From contig NZ_AAXY01000001.1 in NCBI RefSeq assembly GCF_000169375.1, forward strand, positions 434,001-498,000: a stretch of DNA of 64,000 nucleotides, given 5' to 3'. The DNA is from Marinobacter sp. ELB17 (GTDB lineage: Bacteria; Pseudomonadota; Gammaproteobacteria; Pseudomonadales; Oleiphilaceae). This document shows, one piece after another, positions 25,952-34,378 of this stretch. The notes beneath the pieces were generated by a model. The model was not told the origin of the DNA, did not search any database, and saw nothing but the letters and a program-made list of their open reading frames with translations. Numbering within the stretch: position 1 is the stretch's first letter; each line of letters begins with the position of its first letter. A program made the position numbers and the translations under genes.

Positions 25952-26563
25952 TTACTGAATTGCAAACGCATCAGCCTCTACAGCCATGAAAGCCCGACCC
26001 AACGTGCCCACAGGAGTATAGAAGATCGCGGTTTGCGCTTTTTCTAAATCAGTAAAAAACAACGCCGCCCACTTTGCCAAGTGCGCGTCAAAAAAGGCTT
26101 TTTGTGAAGGCAAATCACTGTCGCACACGAACTCGCCCGCAATAATGCCCGCCATGATTTCACACAGCGTGCCCATATGATCTTCAGGTTCTTTAACGTG
26201 GTCACTGGATTTGATGCCCCTGGCCATCAGATCGGTACGCAAATCCGAAAGGGGCTTCTCGTTCAAAAAACCGGTTAGGTAATAACTGGCGTACGGCAGT
26301 AGTTCACCGCGCCCGAGGCCGACGAACAGGTTGTTGTACTCCCGCTCGGCGTCACCAGGTGCGGTGCGTTCCGCAAGAGCAGCCAGATTTTTGGAGGCGG
26401 ACCCCAACCGGGTGTCGTCACCCTGCAAGGATGCCAACCCCCGAAGTAGCTCAATTGAAGGTGGGCCGCCCAGCAAGACACCCAGCAACTGATATATTTG
26501 GGCTCGCGCACGATCTTCGTCGCTGATCGAGCGAGGGCACTGAACTTCAGCTGTGTTAGTCAA
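25952..26563 (-). CDS. TorD/DmsD-family chaperone for formate dehydrogenase
   Basis: A 203-residue all-helical chaperone of the TorD family. Conserved segments are EYNNLFVGLGRGELLPYASYYLTG (about residues 76-99) and EPEDHMGTLCEIMAGI (about 127-142). Such proteins bind Tat signal peptides and hold the apoenzyme until its cofactor is inserted. Position directly upstream of the Tat-target and fdhA genes implies FdhA is its client. It starts with TTG at 26563 after AAGGA. The C-terminus ends in the family-typical Phe/Ala-rich helix. Confidence 0.88.
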   Translation of the reverse strand: MTNTAEVQCPRSISDEDRARAQIYQLLGVLLGGPPSIELLRGLASLQGDDTRLGSASKNLAALAERTAPGDAEREYNNLFVGLGRGELLPYASYYLTGFLNEKPLSDLRTDLMARGIKSSDHVKEPEDHMGTLCEIMAGIIAGEFVCDSDLPSQKAFFDAHLAKWAALFFTDLEKAQTAIFYTPVGTLGRAFMAVEADAFAIQ

Positions 26564-26652
26564 ATCTTTGTCCTTGGAGTTATTGTTTGACGGTTACATT
26601 CACTAGTATTTATATAACCGATTCGCTTTTCGCGCAACTTTGTCTACAAATA

Positions 26653-27276
26653 CTAATATTCAAAACGCATCCGGGGGCGATAGCGCGGCGAAGGTTCCAC
26701 GTCAGCTTCGGTCACTTTCGCCTCAGCCTCGATAACTGAAGGTTCGAAACGGTGAGTAGTGGCCAAGGAATCAGCAGTGATTTCGGGCTTTGGTGTTTCG
26801 GCGCCCAGTTCTGGGGTAACCACGGGGGCAACGGTTTCCAGAGCCTCGACCTGAGTCTCAGCTGGCACGTCAACCCTTTTGGTTTTATCGATTAGACCTT
26901 GGCCCACCTTGTACAGGGTTTTTACGGCGTTGCCTGCAATGGCGGCATCAGAGAAATCTTCATCGTAGTCATTAAGTCCGTCCAGCACCGCCAGAACCGG
27001 GTTGGACTTCCAAAGCGCACGCAGGGCCTTGCGGCGCAGAAGTTCAGGAATCTCTTTCCGCATAAACCCTGTAATGTCTGTGCCCAGCTCGATTGCATCC
27101 GGGTCAGGCAAATCGTACTTCTCCAATACCCCAAGCTCGGGCATGACCTCATTAACGGCAAGTTCCTGTTCTTCGAACGACAGTTCGGGCTCAACCGTCG
27201 AAGCGGGAGCGAGTTCAGTTTCTTTGCCAGCTTTGGTTTTTTTGCGTGTCCAACGCTGTAAGCGTGACTCAGTCAT
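26653..27276 (-). CDS. DUF3306 domain-containing protein
   Basis: A 207-residue cytosolic protein. The conserved part is about residues 35-130: LPDPDAIELGTDITGFM and KALRALWKSNPVLAVLDGLNDYDEDF. The N-terminus opens with RLQRWTRKK, and the C-terminal 70 residues are low-complexity and acidic. DUF3306 proteins occur almost only in formate dehydrogenase loci beside DUF3305. Their biochemical role is unknown, and assembly of FDH is inferred. The ATG overlaps the DUF3305 stop by one base, so the two are translationally coupled. Confidence 0.88.
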   Translation of the reverse strand: MTESRLQRWTRKKTKAGKETELAPASTVEPELSFEEQELAVNEVMPELGVLEKYDLPDPDAIELGTDITGFMRKEIPELLRRKALRALWKSNPVLAVLDGLNDYDEDFSDAAIAGNAVKTLYKVGQGLIDKTKRVDVPAETQVEALETVAPVVTPELGAETPKPEITADSLATTHRFEPSVIEAEAKVTEADVEPSPRYRPRMRFEY

Positions 27277-27854
27277 CAGTGAACTCTTGGTTTTTTAATG
27301 TGGGCGGGTGCGCGGAAAACGTCGCTCTGTTGAGGGATACGTACATCGCCTTTTCCATCCTGGATGCCATCAACCCGGTGCTTGTCGCGACGGCGTTTCT
27401 TGAACGGCTCTTCGATGTAGTGCATCTGGATAAACTCGTCGATCCAGGCTGCAAGAGACTCGGGAATCGGCACAGCTTCGACGATGCTCTCGCCACTGTC
27501 CAAGGCTTCCTGAGCCTCGAAGGCACTCGCGGTAATGGTGCTAACGAACCAGCCTGATGGGGACCGATGGCTTTCATCACGATCCAGGATGACCCACACC
27601 GAAGGGACAGTCATATTCAAGGAGACAAGGTAGGACTCTACATCGGCGCGAAATAATTCCATTGCCACAGTGCCAGCGTGGTAATCGACCACCTCGCCTT
27701 CGCGGACCAACTCTTTCCAAAACGCCTCCGGTGCGCCCAGTATAACAGCCACTGGCTTCCAGATATCCCGCGCCCACCGCGTCACACCAGGCGACCGGCG
27801 AACTACGGCACCAACTTGTAACTCGCGTTTCCAGTTATCTGTGCGACTGCTCAT
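27276..27854 (-). CDS. DUF3305 domain-containing protein
   Basis: A 192-residue protein with the family pattern VGAVVRRSPGVTRWARDIWKPVAVI near residue 15 and a central beta-rich part with PSVWVILDRD. The C-terminus is basic (FKKRRRDKHRVDG). Function is unknown; it is a constant neighbour of DUF3306 and FDH genes. It opens the leftward run DUF3305-DUF3306-TorD-Tat-target-fdhABC, with GAGAG before the ATG. The divergent ferredoxin operon starts 137 bases away. Confidence 0.88.
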   Translation of the reverse strand: MSSRTDNWKRELQVGAVVRRSPGVTRWARDIWKPVAVILGAPEAFWKELVREGEVVDYHAGTVAMELFRADVESYLVSLNMTVPSVWVILDRDESHRSPSGWFVSTITASAFEAQEALDSGESIVEAVPIPESLAAWIDEFIQMHYIEEPFKKRRRDKHRVDGIQDGKGDVRIPQQSDVFRAPAHIKKPRVH

Positions 27855-27975
27855 GGCAACTCTCTTTTTTTTATAAAGCTAGCAGAGCCCAAACAATTAT
27901 TCAATTGTCCAATGACAAACGACTGTGGCATGCTCGACAAACGGCAATAACCATGTATGCGTATAAAACAACTAA

Positions 27976-27991
27976 AAGAGTTTGAACTCTT
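27976..27991 (+). promoter_or_regulatory. Inverted repeat covering the ribosome-binding position
   Basis: AAGAGTT-TG-AACTCTT is a perfect 7-base inverted repeat that ends directly before the ATG of the ferredoxin-like gene. No other ribosome site is visible. It could be an operator or an RNA hairpin that limits translation. Confidence 0.45.
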
Positions 27992-29971
27992 ATGACGGCA
28001 CACAAAACCCTACTGTTATGTACCTGCGACAAAACTCAGTCTTTTAATCCCAAGGCACTGCAAACGGCCGCGGCGGCTGAGCAGGTGATCGTGGTGGATC
28101 AACTGTGCGGCAAAGATATGAAGACTGCCGCCGAGCACCTGGGTGACAGTAACGAATTGCTCATTGCCTGTGGCCAACAGGCCGCCTTATTCGAGCGTTT
28201 AAGCGAGGACGTACAAGCTGAAATTCAGCAATCCGCGCCGCTGAGTACCATCGACATCCGAGATCGCGCTGGCTGGAGCGCATCGAGCGCAAAGCCCAAA
28301 CGCGTACACGCCAAGCAAGCAGCCTTGATCGCCGCGGCCCAACTACCGGCTCCTATGGTGCCCTTGAAAACCATTCAGTCCAGCGGTGTGTGTTGCATTG
28401 TCGGCCCCACCGAGCAGACCATCAGAATGGCCGAGCTGGTGCAGGACGAACTGGGCGTCACTTGCATCGTCAATGATGCGGGGCCGATACAGCTGCCCTC
28501 CGCCGGTTACAACGTTGCTAAAGGTCAACTGACGGCCGCTCAGGGCGCGTTAGGTTGCTTTAAACTGGAGTTTGCTCAGCTGCAGACCCTGAATCTCGCG
28601 GGTCGCGGCGCCCTCGGTTACGGCGAGGCTGAAGCCACCGCCCGTAGTGAGTGCGACGTGTTTATCGACCTGCGTGGCGGCGAGCCGGCGTTTCCCAGTT
28701 ATCAAAAACGCAACGGCTACTTTTGGGCCGATCCGACCAAAGCCGGAGAGTTAGAACGTATTGCTTTGACTGCCAGGGACCGGGTCGGTGAGTTTGAGAA
28801 ATCCGTGTATTTCAAGCTGGAAACCTCCCTTTGCGCGCACTCCCGGGCGAATCAGCCCGGTTGCACCCGCTGTCTGGACGTTTGCCCCACCGAGGCGATT
28901 TTTTCCGCCGGGGACCACGTAGAAATCAATTCGGATATTTGCGCCGGGTGCGGATCCTGTGCGGCGGTTTGCCCGACGTCGGCCGTAACCATGAACGAAA
29001 CTCCCTTCGAGGCCCTGACCCAAGTTATGGCGGTTATGGCGAAGGTCTATCGCGAGCATACCGACGAAACCCCGCGCCTGGTTTTTCATACGTTGGGCGC
29101 TGGTGCGGACGCCATTGCCTTCCTGGCACGATATTACGATGGACTGGCGGACGACCTGATTCCGCTGGGTCTGGAGCATATCGATCGTATCGGCCATGCT
29201 GAGATAATGGCGGCGTTTGGCGCGGGCTACGCCGAAGTTCTGATACTGGCGGACAACAAGACAGACCGCCAGGCGGTTACCGCTGAAGTTGAGTTGGCCC
29301 AGGCTATGCTCAGCGGTACCAAAAACTCCCCCAGCCGAGTCCGTGTGATCGCAGCCGAGGAACTTGGCGAGGCTGGAGACAACGTCGGGCGAGTGAGCGA
29401 ACCGATTTTACTGGTCGGCGGTCGCCGTGACATCACACGGGTCACCGTCGCCGCAATGGCAGACAGGATCGAAGCGCCGATTGCCCTGCCAGCGGGTGCA
29501 CCCTACGGCGCAATCGAGATCAATTCCGACAAGTGCACGCTCTGTCTGGCCTGCGTATCGCTCTGTCCCACTGGTGCCCTGGGCGATCATCCGGACCGGC
29601 CAGAGGTTCAGTTCACGGAAAACGCCTGTGTTCAATGCGGCGTCTGCGAAAGCACTTGCCCGGAAACGGCCATCATTCTGAAGCCCCGGCTGGATCTGTC
29701 GAACGATGCGCTGATCCCAAGAGCATTGCATGGCGAAGACCCTTTCGAATGCGTCAATTGTGGCGCTCCCTTTGGCGTTGCCAGCACCATTAACCGAATT
29801 GTTGAAAAATTGGAGAACAAACACTGGATGTACACCAACGCTGATAATGTTCAGCTAATTAAGATGTGTAACGACTGTCGAGTCAAAGCCCAATTCCACG
29901 GCGATAACTCGCCCATGGCGATGGGCGAGCGTCCCCGGGTTCGCACCAGGGACGACTACCTAGACAACTAA
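27992..29971 (+). CDS. 4Fe-4S ferredoxin-type protein of the formate dehydrogenase locus
   Basis: A 659-residue protein with two separate double-cluster ferredoxin modules. The first (near residues 285-330) has CTRCLDVCP and CAGCGSCAAVCP; the second (near 510-565) has CTLCLACVSLCP and CVQCGVCESTCP. A further Cys set (CVNCGAPFG and CNDC) lies near the C-terminus. The N-terminal 280 residues and the middle part show no signal peptide or membrane helix, so it is cytosolic. Such large ferredoxin-like proteins recur beside DUF3305/DUF3306 and FDH genes; electron transfer or Fe-S supply during maturation is inferred. It is the first gene of a four-gene rightward operon. Confidence 0.85.
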   Translation: MTAHKTLLLCTCDKTQSFNPKALQTAAAAEQVIVVDQLCGKDMKTAAEHLGDSNELLIACGQQAALFERLSEDVQAEIQQSAPLSTIDIRDRAGWSASSAKPKRVHAKQAALIAAAQLPAPMVPLKTIQSSGVCCIVGPTEQTIRMAELVQDELGVTCIVNDAGPIQLPSAGYNVAKGQLTAAQGALGCFKLEFAQLQTLNLAGRGALGYGEAEATARSECDVFIDLRGGEPAFPSYQKRNGYFWADPTKAGELERIALTARDRVGEFEKSVYFKLETSLCAHSRANQPGCTRCLDVCPTEAIFSAGDHVEINSDICAGCGSCAAVCPTSAVTMNETPFEALTQVMAVMAKVYREHTDETPRLVFHTLGAGADAIAFLARYYDGLADDLIPLGLEHIDRIGHAEIMAAFGAGYAEVLILADNKTDRQAVTAEVELAQAMLSGTKNSPSRVRVIAAEELGEAGDNVGRVSEPILLVGGRRDITRVTVAAMADRIEAPIALPAGAPYGAIEINSDKCTLCLACVSLCPTGALGDHPDRPEVQFTENACVQCGVCESTCPETAIILKPRLDLSNDALIPRALHGEDPFECVNCGAPFGVASTINRIVEKLENKHWMYTNADNVQLIKMCNDCRVKAQFHGDNSPMAMGERPRVRTRDDYLDN

Positions 29972-29990
29972 AAACCAAACAGGACACAGC

Positions 29991-30836
29991 ATGGTTCAAT
30001 ACACCGAAGTAGGAAAACCCGGGCTGATCGCTTCAGACGCGCCCCGGCCGAAAGACAAAAACCCGGAGGGGATTGATCGCATCATTGCCATCTCCTCGGG
30101 CAAAGGCGGCGTAGGCAAGTCGACAGTGGCGTCCAATCTGGCTGTCGCGCTAGCCTCGAAAGGTCTTAAAGTTGGCTTATTAGACGCCGACGTCTACGGC
30201 CCCAGCCAGCCCCGCATGCTGGGTGTTTCAGGGCGCCCTTCCAGCCCTGACGGGCATACCATACTGCCCCTGCGCAACCACGGTGTGACCCTGATGTCCC
30301 TGGGTCTGATGACCCCGGATGACGAAGCCATTATCTGGCGCGGTCCTATGCTGATGGGTGCCCTGGAGCAGATGATGAACCAGGTGGATTGGGGCAGGCT
30401 GGACGTGTTGCTGGTGGATCTTCCGCCGGGCACAGGTGACGTCCAGATGACCCTGAGCCAGAAATTCTTTGTTGCGGGTGCAATTGTGGTCTCGACACCT
30501 CAGGACATTGCACTGATGGACGCGCGCAAAGGCATTGATATGTTCAACCGGATGGAAGTGCCACTATTTGGCTTAATTGAAAACATGGCATCCTTTGTCT
30601 GCGACGGCTGCGGTAAAGAGCATCACCCCTTCGGATCCGGCGGCGCCCGGGCTGAGGCAAAAAAGATTGGAGCGCCCTTTTTGGGAGAAATCCCGCTCGA
30701 CCTGGACATTCGTATCGGTTCGGACGGCGGGGTTCCAATTGTGGTGTCAAAGCCGGAAAGCCCTCAGGCCCAAACCTTCCAGCGCATTGCGGATGAAATT
30801 ATCGCTTCTGACGTTTACGCCCAGGCCATGCGATGA
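29991..30836 (+). CDS. Mrp/ApbC-type Fe-S cluster carrier ATPase
   Basis: A 281-residue P-loop ATPase of the Mrp/NBP35 family. The deviant Walker A is at residues 37-45 (GKGGVGKST), with DADVYGPSQP and VDLPPGTGD following. The CxxC that binds a bridging 4Fe-4S cluster is in FVCDGCGKEH. These proteins deliver Fe-S clusters to apo-targets. The gene sits 19 bases after the ferredoxin-like gene and overlaps the next gene by ATGA, so a dedicated role in FDH maturation is likely (inference). The housekeeping mrp has an extra N-terminal domain (DUF59) that is absent here. Confidence 0.88.
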   Translation: MVQYTEVGKPGLIASDAPRPKDKNPEGIDRIIAISSGKGGVGKSTVASNLAVALASKGLKVGLLDADVYGPSQPRMLGVSGRPSSPDGHTILPLRNHGVTLMSLGLMTPDDEAIIWRGPMLMGALEQMMNQVDWGRLDVLLVDLPPGTGDVQMTLSQKFFVAGAIVVSTPQDIALMDARKGIDMFNRMEVPLFGLIENMASFVCDGCGKEHHPFGSGGARAEAKKIGAPFLGEIPLDLDIRIGSDGGVPIVVSKPESPQAQTFQRIADEIIASDVYAQAMR

Positions 30837-31537
30837 GCGAATCACCTCAATTCCCGCCGCTATTCTCTGGCGAAGTGGTTGCCAAACACACAGATCCGTT
30901 TGATAAAGCCGTCAGCCGAGCCATCGCAGGAGTCGATTCGGGCACGATTTTTTACTCCGAGGCGGTCGACATCTTGCGCGCGGCCTTAGTGCTGGCGCCG
31001 GAAACGCCTTTGGAAGATGCTATTCAAGCCGTCTACGTTGCCCAAATAGGCTTGGCCAAAAGTCTGGGCGCACTGGCGCCGCCGGAAGTGCCCGTGCACT
31101 TTGAATGGCCTGATCGCATCAAGGTCAATGGCGCGGTCTGCGGTGGTGTCCGCTTTGCAGCGGACGTGTCAGATCCCAAAGCGCGTCCTAAATGGCTAGT
31201 CATCGGCATTCATGTGGCCTTCAAGGCTTTGAACGACGAGCCTGGCAAAAACCCGAATGAAACCTGTCTGCAAGAGGAAGGTTGCGTCGAAATCACCCCC
31301 ATGGCGCTGCTGGAAAGCTGGTCCAAACACACCCTGTTGTGGCTGACCCACTTCATGGATAGCGGATTCGAGCGCGTACACAAAGAGTGGCGGCCACGCT
31401 GCGACACTCTGGGTGAAACGATTAGCTACCCAAAGCCCGGTGTCTTTTTTGGACTGGATGAAAAAGGCCGGATGCTATTGCGCCAGGATGTCATGACCGA
31501 GACACTGAGTTTGATTGAATTCGCGGAGCACACATGA
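30833..31537 (+). CDS. Biotin/lipoate-protein-ligase-like protein (DUF4444 type)
   Basis: A 234-residue protein that resembles the biotin/lipoate A/B ligase family with a C-terminal DUF4444-like part. The WPDRIKVNGAVCGGVRF segment near residue 90 corresponds to the ligase substrate loop (NG..hhGG). The usual lysine and GxGRRG-like adenylation motif cannot be seen clearly, so catalysis is doubtful. ATGA overlaps couple it to both neighbours. The family is uncharacterised in FDH loci. It may modify or bind a partner protein; I cannot name the substrate. Confidence 0.65.
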   Translation: MSESPQFPPLFSGEVVAKHTDPFDKAVSRAIAGVDSGTIFYSEAVDILRAALVLAPETPLEDAIQAVYVAQIGLAKSLGALAPPEVPVHFEWPDRIKVNGAVCGGVRFAADVSDPKARPKWLVIGIHVAFKALNDEPGKNPNETCLQEEGCVEITPMALLESWSKHTLLWLTHFMDSGFERVHKEWRPRCDTLGETISYPKPGVFFGLDEKGRMLLRQDVMTETLSLIEFAEHT

Positions 31538-32010
31538 AACTGGCCCGAACCCTGCGCCTGGATATATCTGACCAAAACGTATTTGCACTGCCGGCGCCCA
31601 GCGGAGAATGGGCAATCTCGGGCGGATTTGAATTTTCCAACTGGACCGAAGCCGAGCTGAAGGGTAAGGCTCGTCAGGCCTTCAGTAACGGTTGGTACAG
31701 CATAGAATCTGGTGGACGCGCCAGTTTTGTTGGTGTTTGCAGCATCACTGAAGCCGAATTGGAGCAGCTGCGCACAACCCTGGCGAAAACCTTTGTCGAG
31801 CTTTATAATGCGCCGGATATTGATGCTGCCTACCCCTTCGCCTGCGAAGAAATCGACCAGATGCGCAGCATGTGCGAGGACTTTGAGGACAACACCCTGA
31901 TGATGGTCAGCCGCACACTGACAGAGTTGGGTGTTGAGGAGACCTACCACACTCGCGCACCGCAAGATGCTTCGCTTGAAGCCTTTGCCGTCCATGGCGG
32001 CTACGACTGA
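31534..32010 (+). CDS. DUF6505-like protein
   Basis: A 158-residue soluble protein with no signal peptide or membrane segment. Features are FALPAPSGEWAISGGFEF near residue 17, two Cys in the middle (GVCSIT, PFACEEI) and MCEDF near 110. The content and position after the lipoate-ligase-like gene fit the DUF6505 family, which I recall as a neighbour of such ligases. No function is known. ATGA overlap with the preceding gene shows that they are translated together. It converges with moeA 17 bases away. Confidence 0.6.
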   Translation: MKLARTLRLDISDQNVFALPAPSGEWAISGGFEFSNWTEAELKGKARQAFSNGWYSIESGGRASFVGVCSITEAELEQLRTTLAKTFVELYNAPDIDAAYPFACEEIDQMRSMCEDFEDNTLMMVSRTLTELGVEETYHTRAPQDASLEAFAVHGGYD

Positions 32011-32026
32011 TTATGCTCGACAGGCA

Positions 32027-33274
32027 TTACAGGCCGAAGCTGGCGTAGGGAATAAACCTCACTGGAGTTCCTGGCTCTATCTGCTGAGCGCTGTCGTCCA
32101 AATCCACTAAACCGTCGGACCAGGCCAAGCCGGTGACCCGGCCCGAGCCTTCAGAGCCGAATGCCTCAACCTGCCCATTACGGACCCTAGCTCGCAACAT
32201 CTCGTTGCGCCCCGGCTTTTTGTTCTTGTAAAAGTTGGCGGGAACAATATAGCCTTGGGGTTCGAACCACTCCCCCCCTGCCAGCAGCGCCATCGCGGGT
32301 GTGCCAAAGCACAGCGCGCAAACCCAGGCTGCAACCGGATTCCCCGGCAAACCCACCACGGGCGTGCCCTGGAACATGGCCAGCGCCAGGGGGCGACCCG
32401 GTTTGATCGCAATGCGCCAATTGCTGATTTCACCATGGGCTTTCAGTGTTTTCGACACATGGTCCTCGTCGCCTGCGGAAATGCCTCCACTGGTCAGGAT
32501 CAAGTCGCACTGCTCAGCTCCGCGCTCCAACGCCGCTTTGACGTCTTCGGCCCGGTCCAGCACGTGGCCCAGGTCCACCAGCTGATAGCCAAGCTGTGCT
32601 ACCAGAGCGCTTAGCATCGGGCGATTTGCATCGTAAATCTGCCAATCGGTGACTGCTGAACCGACTGGCTTCACCTCATCACCCGTGGACAGGACTCCGA
32701 CGCGAAGCCGCTGATAGACTTCGGCCGACTCGACACCAACACTGGCGAGGACTGAAATCTGGGTAGGCGTCAGGCGGGTGCCCGCTGTTAGAATCCGGTC
32801 CTGTGCCTTGATGTCTTCACCGGCCTTACGCAGATTGGCGCCCGCTTTTAATGTGCCGTTCAAATGTAGCTGATCACCGACGACTTCGCAGTCCTCTTCC
32901 AGAACCACCGTATCAGTGCCGGCCGGTATCACCGCGCCGGTTAGAATCCGAATAGCGTGTCCCTCAGGCACATGCTCCTTGTACGGCTCCCCGGCGGCAC
33001 TTCGGCCATCAATTAAAGGAAGGGCGCAGGGCACCTCGGTCAAAGGCCCTGCAAACGCATAGCCATCGACCGCAGAATTGCTGCTGGGGGGGTGAGCGCG
33101 AGGCGCATAGACATCGCTCGCCAGTATCCGGCCATTTACCTGCGACAGCGGGACAGCGTGATCCACACCCACTACTGGGTGTAAGCGTGAGCGCAATCGC
33201 TTCAGCGCCTCGTTTACCGGCGTCCAGTTTACCCCGGGGGGCAAGGCAAAACAGTCATTACGAAGCGGGTTCAT
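32027..33274 (-). CDS. moeA: Molybdopterin molybdenumtransferase MoeA
   Basis: A 415-residue gephyrin-like enzyme that inserts molybdate (or tungstate) into adenylated molybdopterin. The catalytic-domain motifs SNSAVDGYAF, GAVIPAGTDTVV, TSGGISAGDEDHV, KPGRPLA and GLPGNPVAAWV are all present, with a C-terminal domain IV. It overlaps mobB by ATGA and belongs to the leftward set fdhD-mobA-mobB-moeA. This is the last cofactor step before conversion to bis-MGD and loading of FdhA. Confidence 0.93.
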   Translation of the reverse strand: MNPLRNDCFALPPGVNWTPVNEALKRLRSRLHPVVGVDHAVPLSQVNGRILASDVYAPRAHPPSSNSAVDGYAFAGPLTEVPCALPLIDGRSAAGEPYKEHVPEGHAIRILTGAVIPAGTDTVVLEEDCEVVGDQLHLNGTLKAGANLRKAGEDIKAQDRILTAGTRLTPTQISVLASVGVESAEVYQRLRVGVLSTGDEVKPVGSAVTDWQIYDANRPMLSALVAQLGYQLVDLGHVLDRAEDVKAALERGAEQCDLILTSGGISAGDEDHVSKTLKAHGEISNWRIAIKPGRPLALAMFQGTPVVGLPGNPVAAWVCALCFGTPAMALLAGGEWFEPQGYIVPANFYKNKKPGRNEMLRARVRNGQVEAFGSEGSGRVTGLAWSDGLVDLDDSAQQIEPGTPVRFIPYASFGL

Positions 33275-33762
33275 GGCTTTCCAGAATTTAGAATAAAGTC
33301 AGCGAGTTCAGGCACGTCGTTCATATCAAAACCAGGACCCGCAAAATCCGGAGAATAGTCCGTTGCCACAGCAATGATGCTGGCGTCGTTCGGGTACAGT
33401 GGCTCACGGTTGCACTCCTGCCTGTGCACCTCAATTTTGGGGTGTGAATGGGCTTTAAACCCCTCGACTATGACCCAGTCGCAGGGCCCCAGCCGGGCGA
33501 GCAGTTCTTCAAGTGTTGGTTCGTCTGCGCCGCGCAACTCGTGCATGATAGCGAAGCGTTGCCCACCCGCCAGTATGACCTCCCTGGCGCCGGCATCACG
33601 ATGACGGTAGCTATCGGTATCGGGTTGGTCCACATCCACCGCATGATGGGCATGTTTGATCGAGTTTACCGTTAACCCTCTGCTGGTCAGCTCACGAATC
33701 AATGAACTGACCAGGGTGGTTTTCCCGCAGTTTTTCCAGCCCACAATGCCGATGACGTTCAC
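33271..33762 (-). CDS. mobB: Molybdopterin-guanine dinucleotide biosynthesis adapter MobB
   Basis: A P-loop GTP-binding protein of about 163 residues. Walker A is GWKNCGKTTLV near residue 7, and DWVIVEGFKAHSHPKIEVHR follows near 93. MobB assists MobA in making MGD. A GTG at 33762 overlaps the mobA stop (GTGA), which is the preferred start; the frame is open to 33783. The tight overlaps with mobA and moeA show one transcription and translation unit. Confidence 0.9.
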   Translation of the reverse strand: MNVIGIVGWKNCGKTTLVSSLIRELTSRGLTVNSIKHAHHAVDVDQPDTDSYRHRDAGAREVILAGGQRFAIMHELRGADEPTLEELLARLGPCDWVIVEGFKAHSHPKIEVHRQECNREPLYPNDASIIAVATDYSPDFAGPGFDMNDVPELADFILNSGKP

Positions 33763-34346
33763 TTCAGGTGCTGCTCCGCCCAAGCCAGATCTTCCGGTGT
33801 GTTAATATTAAAAAAATCGTCCGGGCCAAACAATACCAACGACTCACCCTTGGCCAGGGTCCATTGGCGGATCTTGCGAACGCCGTCATTCAAGGCGGCC
33901 CTCAGATCATGTCGCAAAGCGACCTGCCAACGGCCAAAGGTCGGCTGGGGCAGTCGGCCACGCTCCGGATCCGGCGTGGCGGCCAAAACCACCGGGGTAT
34001 GGCATTCGGCCAATCGCGCTGCCAGATCCAGTGGGAAGCAAGGGGTATCCGCAGCGACACTGATCAGCCATTCATGCCCCTGCTCGGCAGCCCAATCCAT
34101 GCCTGCGAGCACACCGGCCAGCGGGCCCGGAAAATCGGCGATAGAATCGGCTACCACGGGCAAACGCAGATCATCAAAACGACTCAAATCCCCATTGGCA
34201 TTCAACACTACGGCGCCGACCTGCGGTGTGATTCGATCGATGACGCGATGGATCAATGACTGATCGCCCAGCATCAATCGTCCTTTGTCACCACCGCCCA
34301 TTCGGTTTGCCTGGCCTCCCGCCAGAATGACCGCGCACTCAGTCAT
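33759..34346 (-). CDS. mobA: Molybdenum cofactor guanylyltransferase MobA
   Basis: A 195-residue nucleotidyltransferase that attaches GMP to molybdopterin, giving MGD for DMSO-reductase-family enzymes such as FdhA. The signature LAGGQANRMGGGDKG is at residues 8-22. The later segments DSIADFPGPLAGVLAGM and VAADTPCFP are typical. It overlaps mobB and lies 32 bases after the fdhD stop on the same strand. Confidence 0.93.
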   Translation of the reverse strand: MTECAVILAGGQANRMGGGDKGRLMLGDQSLIHRVIDRITPQVGAVVLNANGDLSRFDDLRLPVVADSIADFPGPLAGVLAGMDWAAEQGHEWLISVAADTPCFPLDLAARLAECHTPVVLAATPDPERGRLPQPTFGRWQVALRHDLRAALNDGVRKIRQWTLAKGESLVLFGPDDFFNINTPEDLAWAEQHLK

Positions 34347-34378
34347 GTTCCGTTCCCATTAATAGTGCTCCGCTCGAG

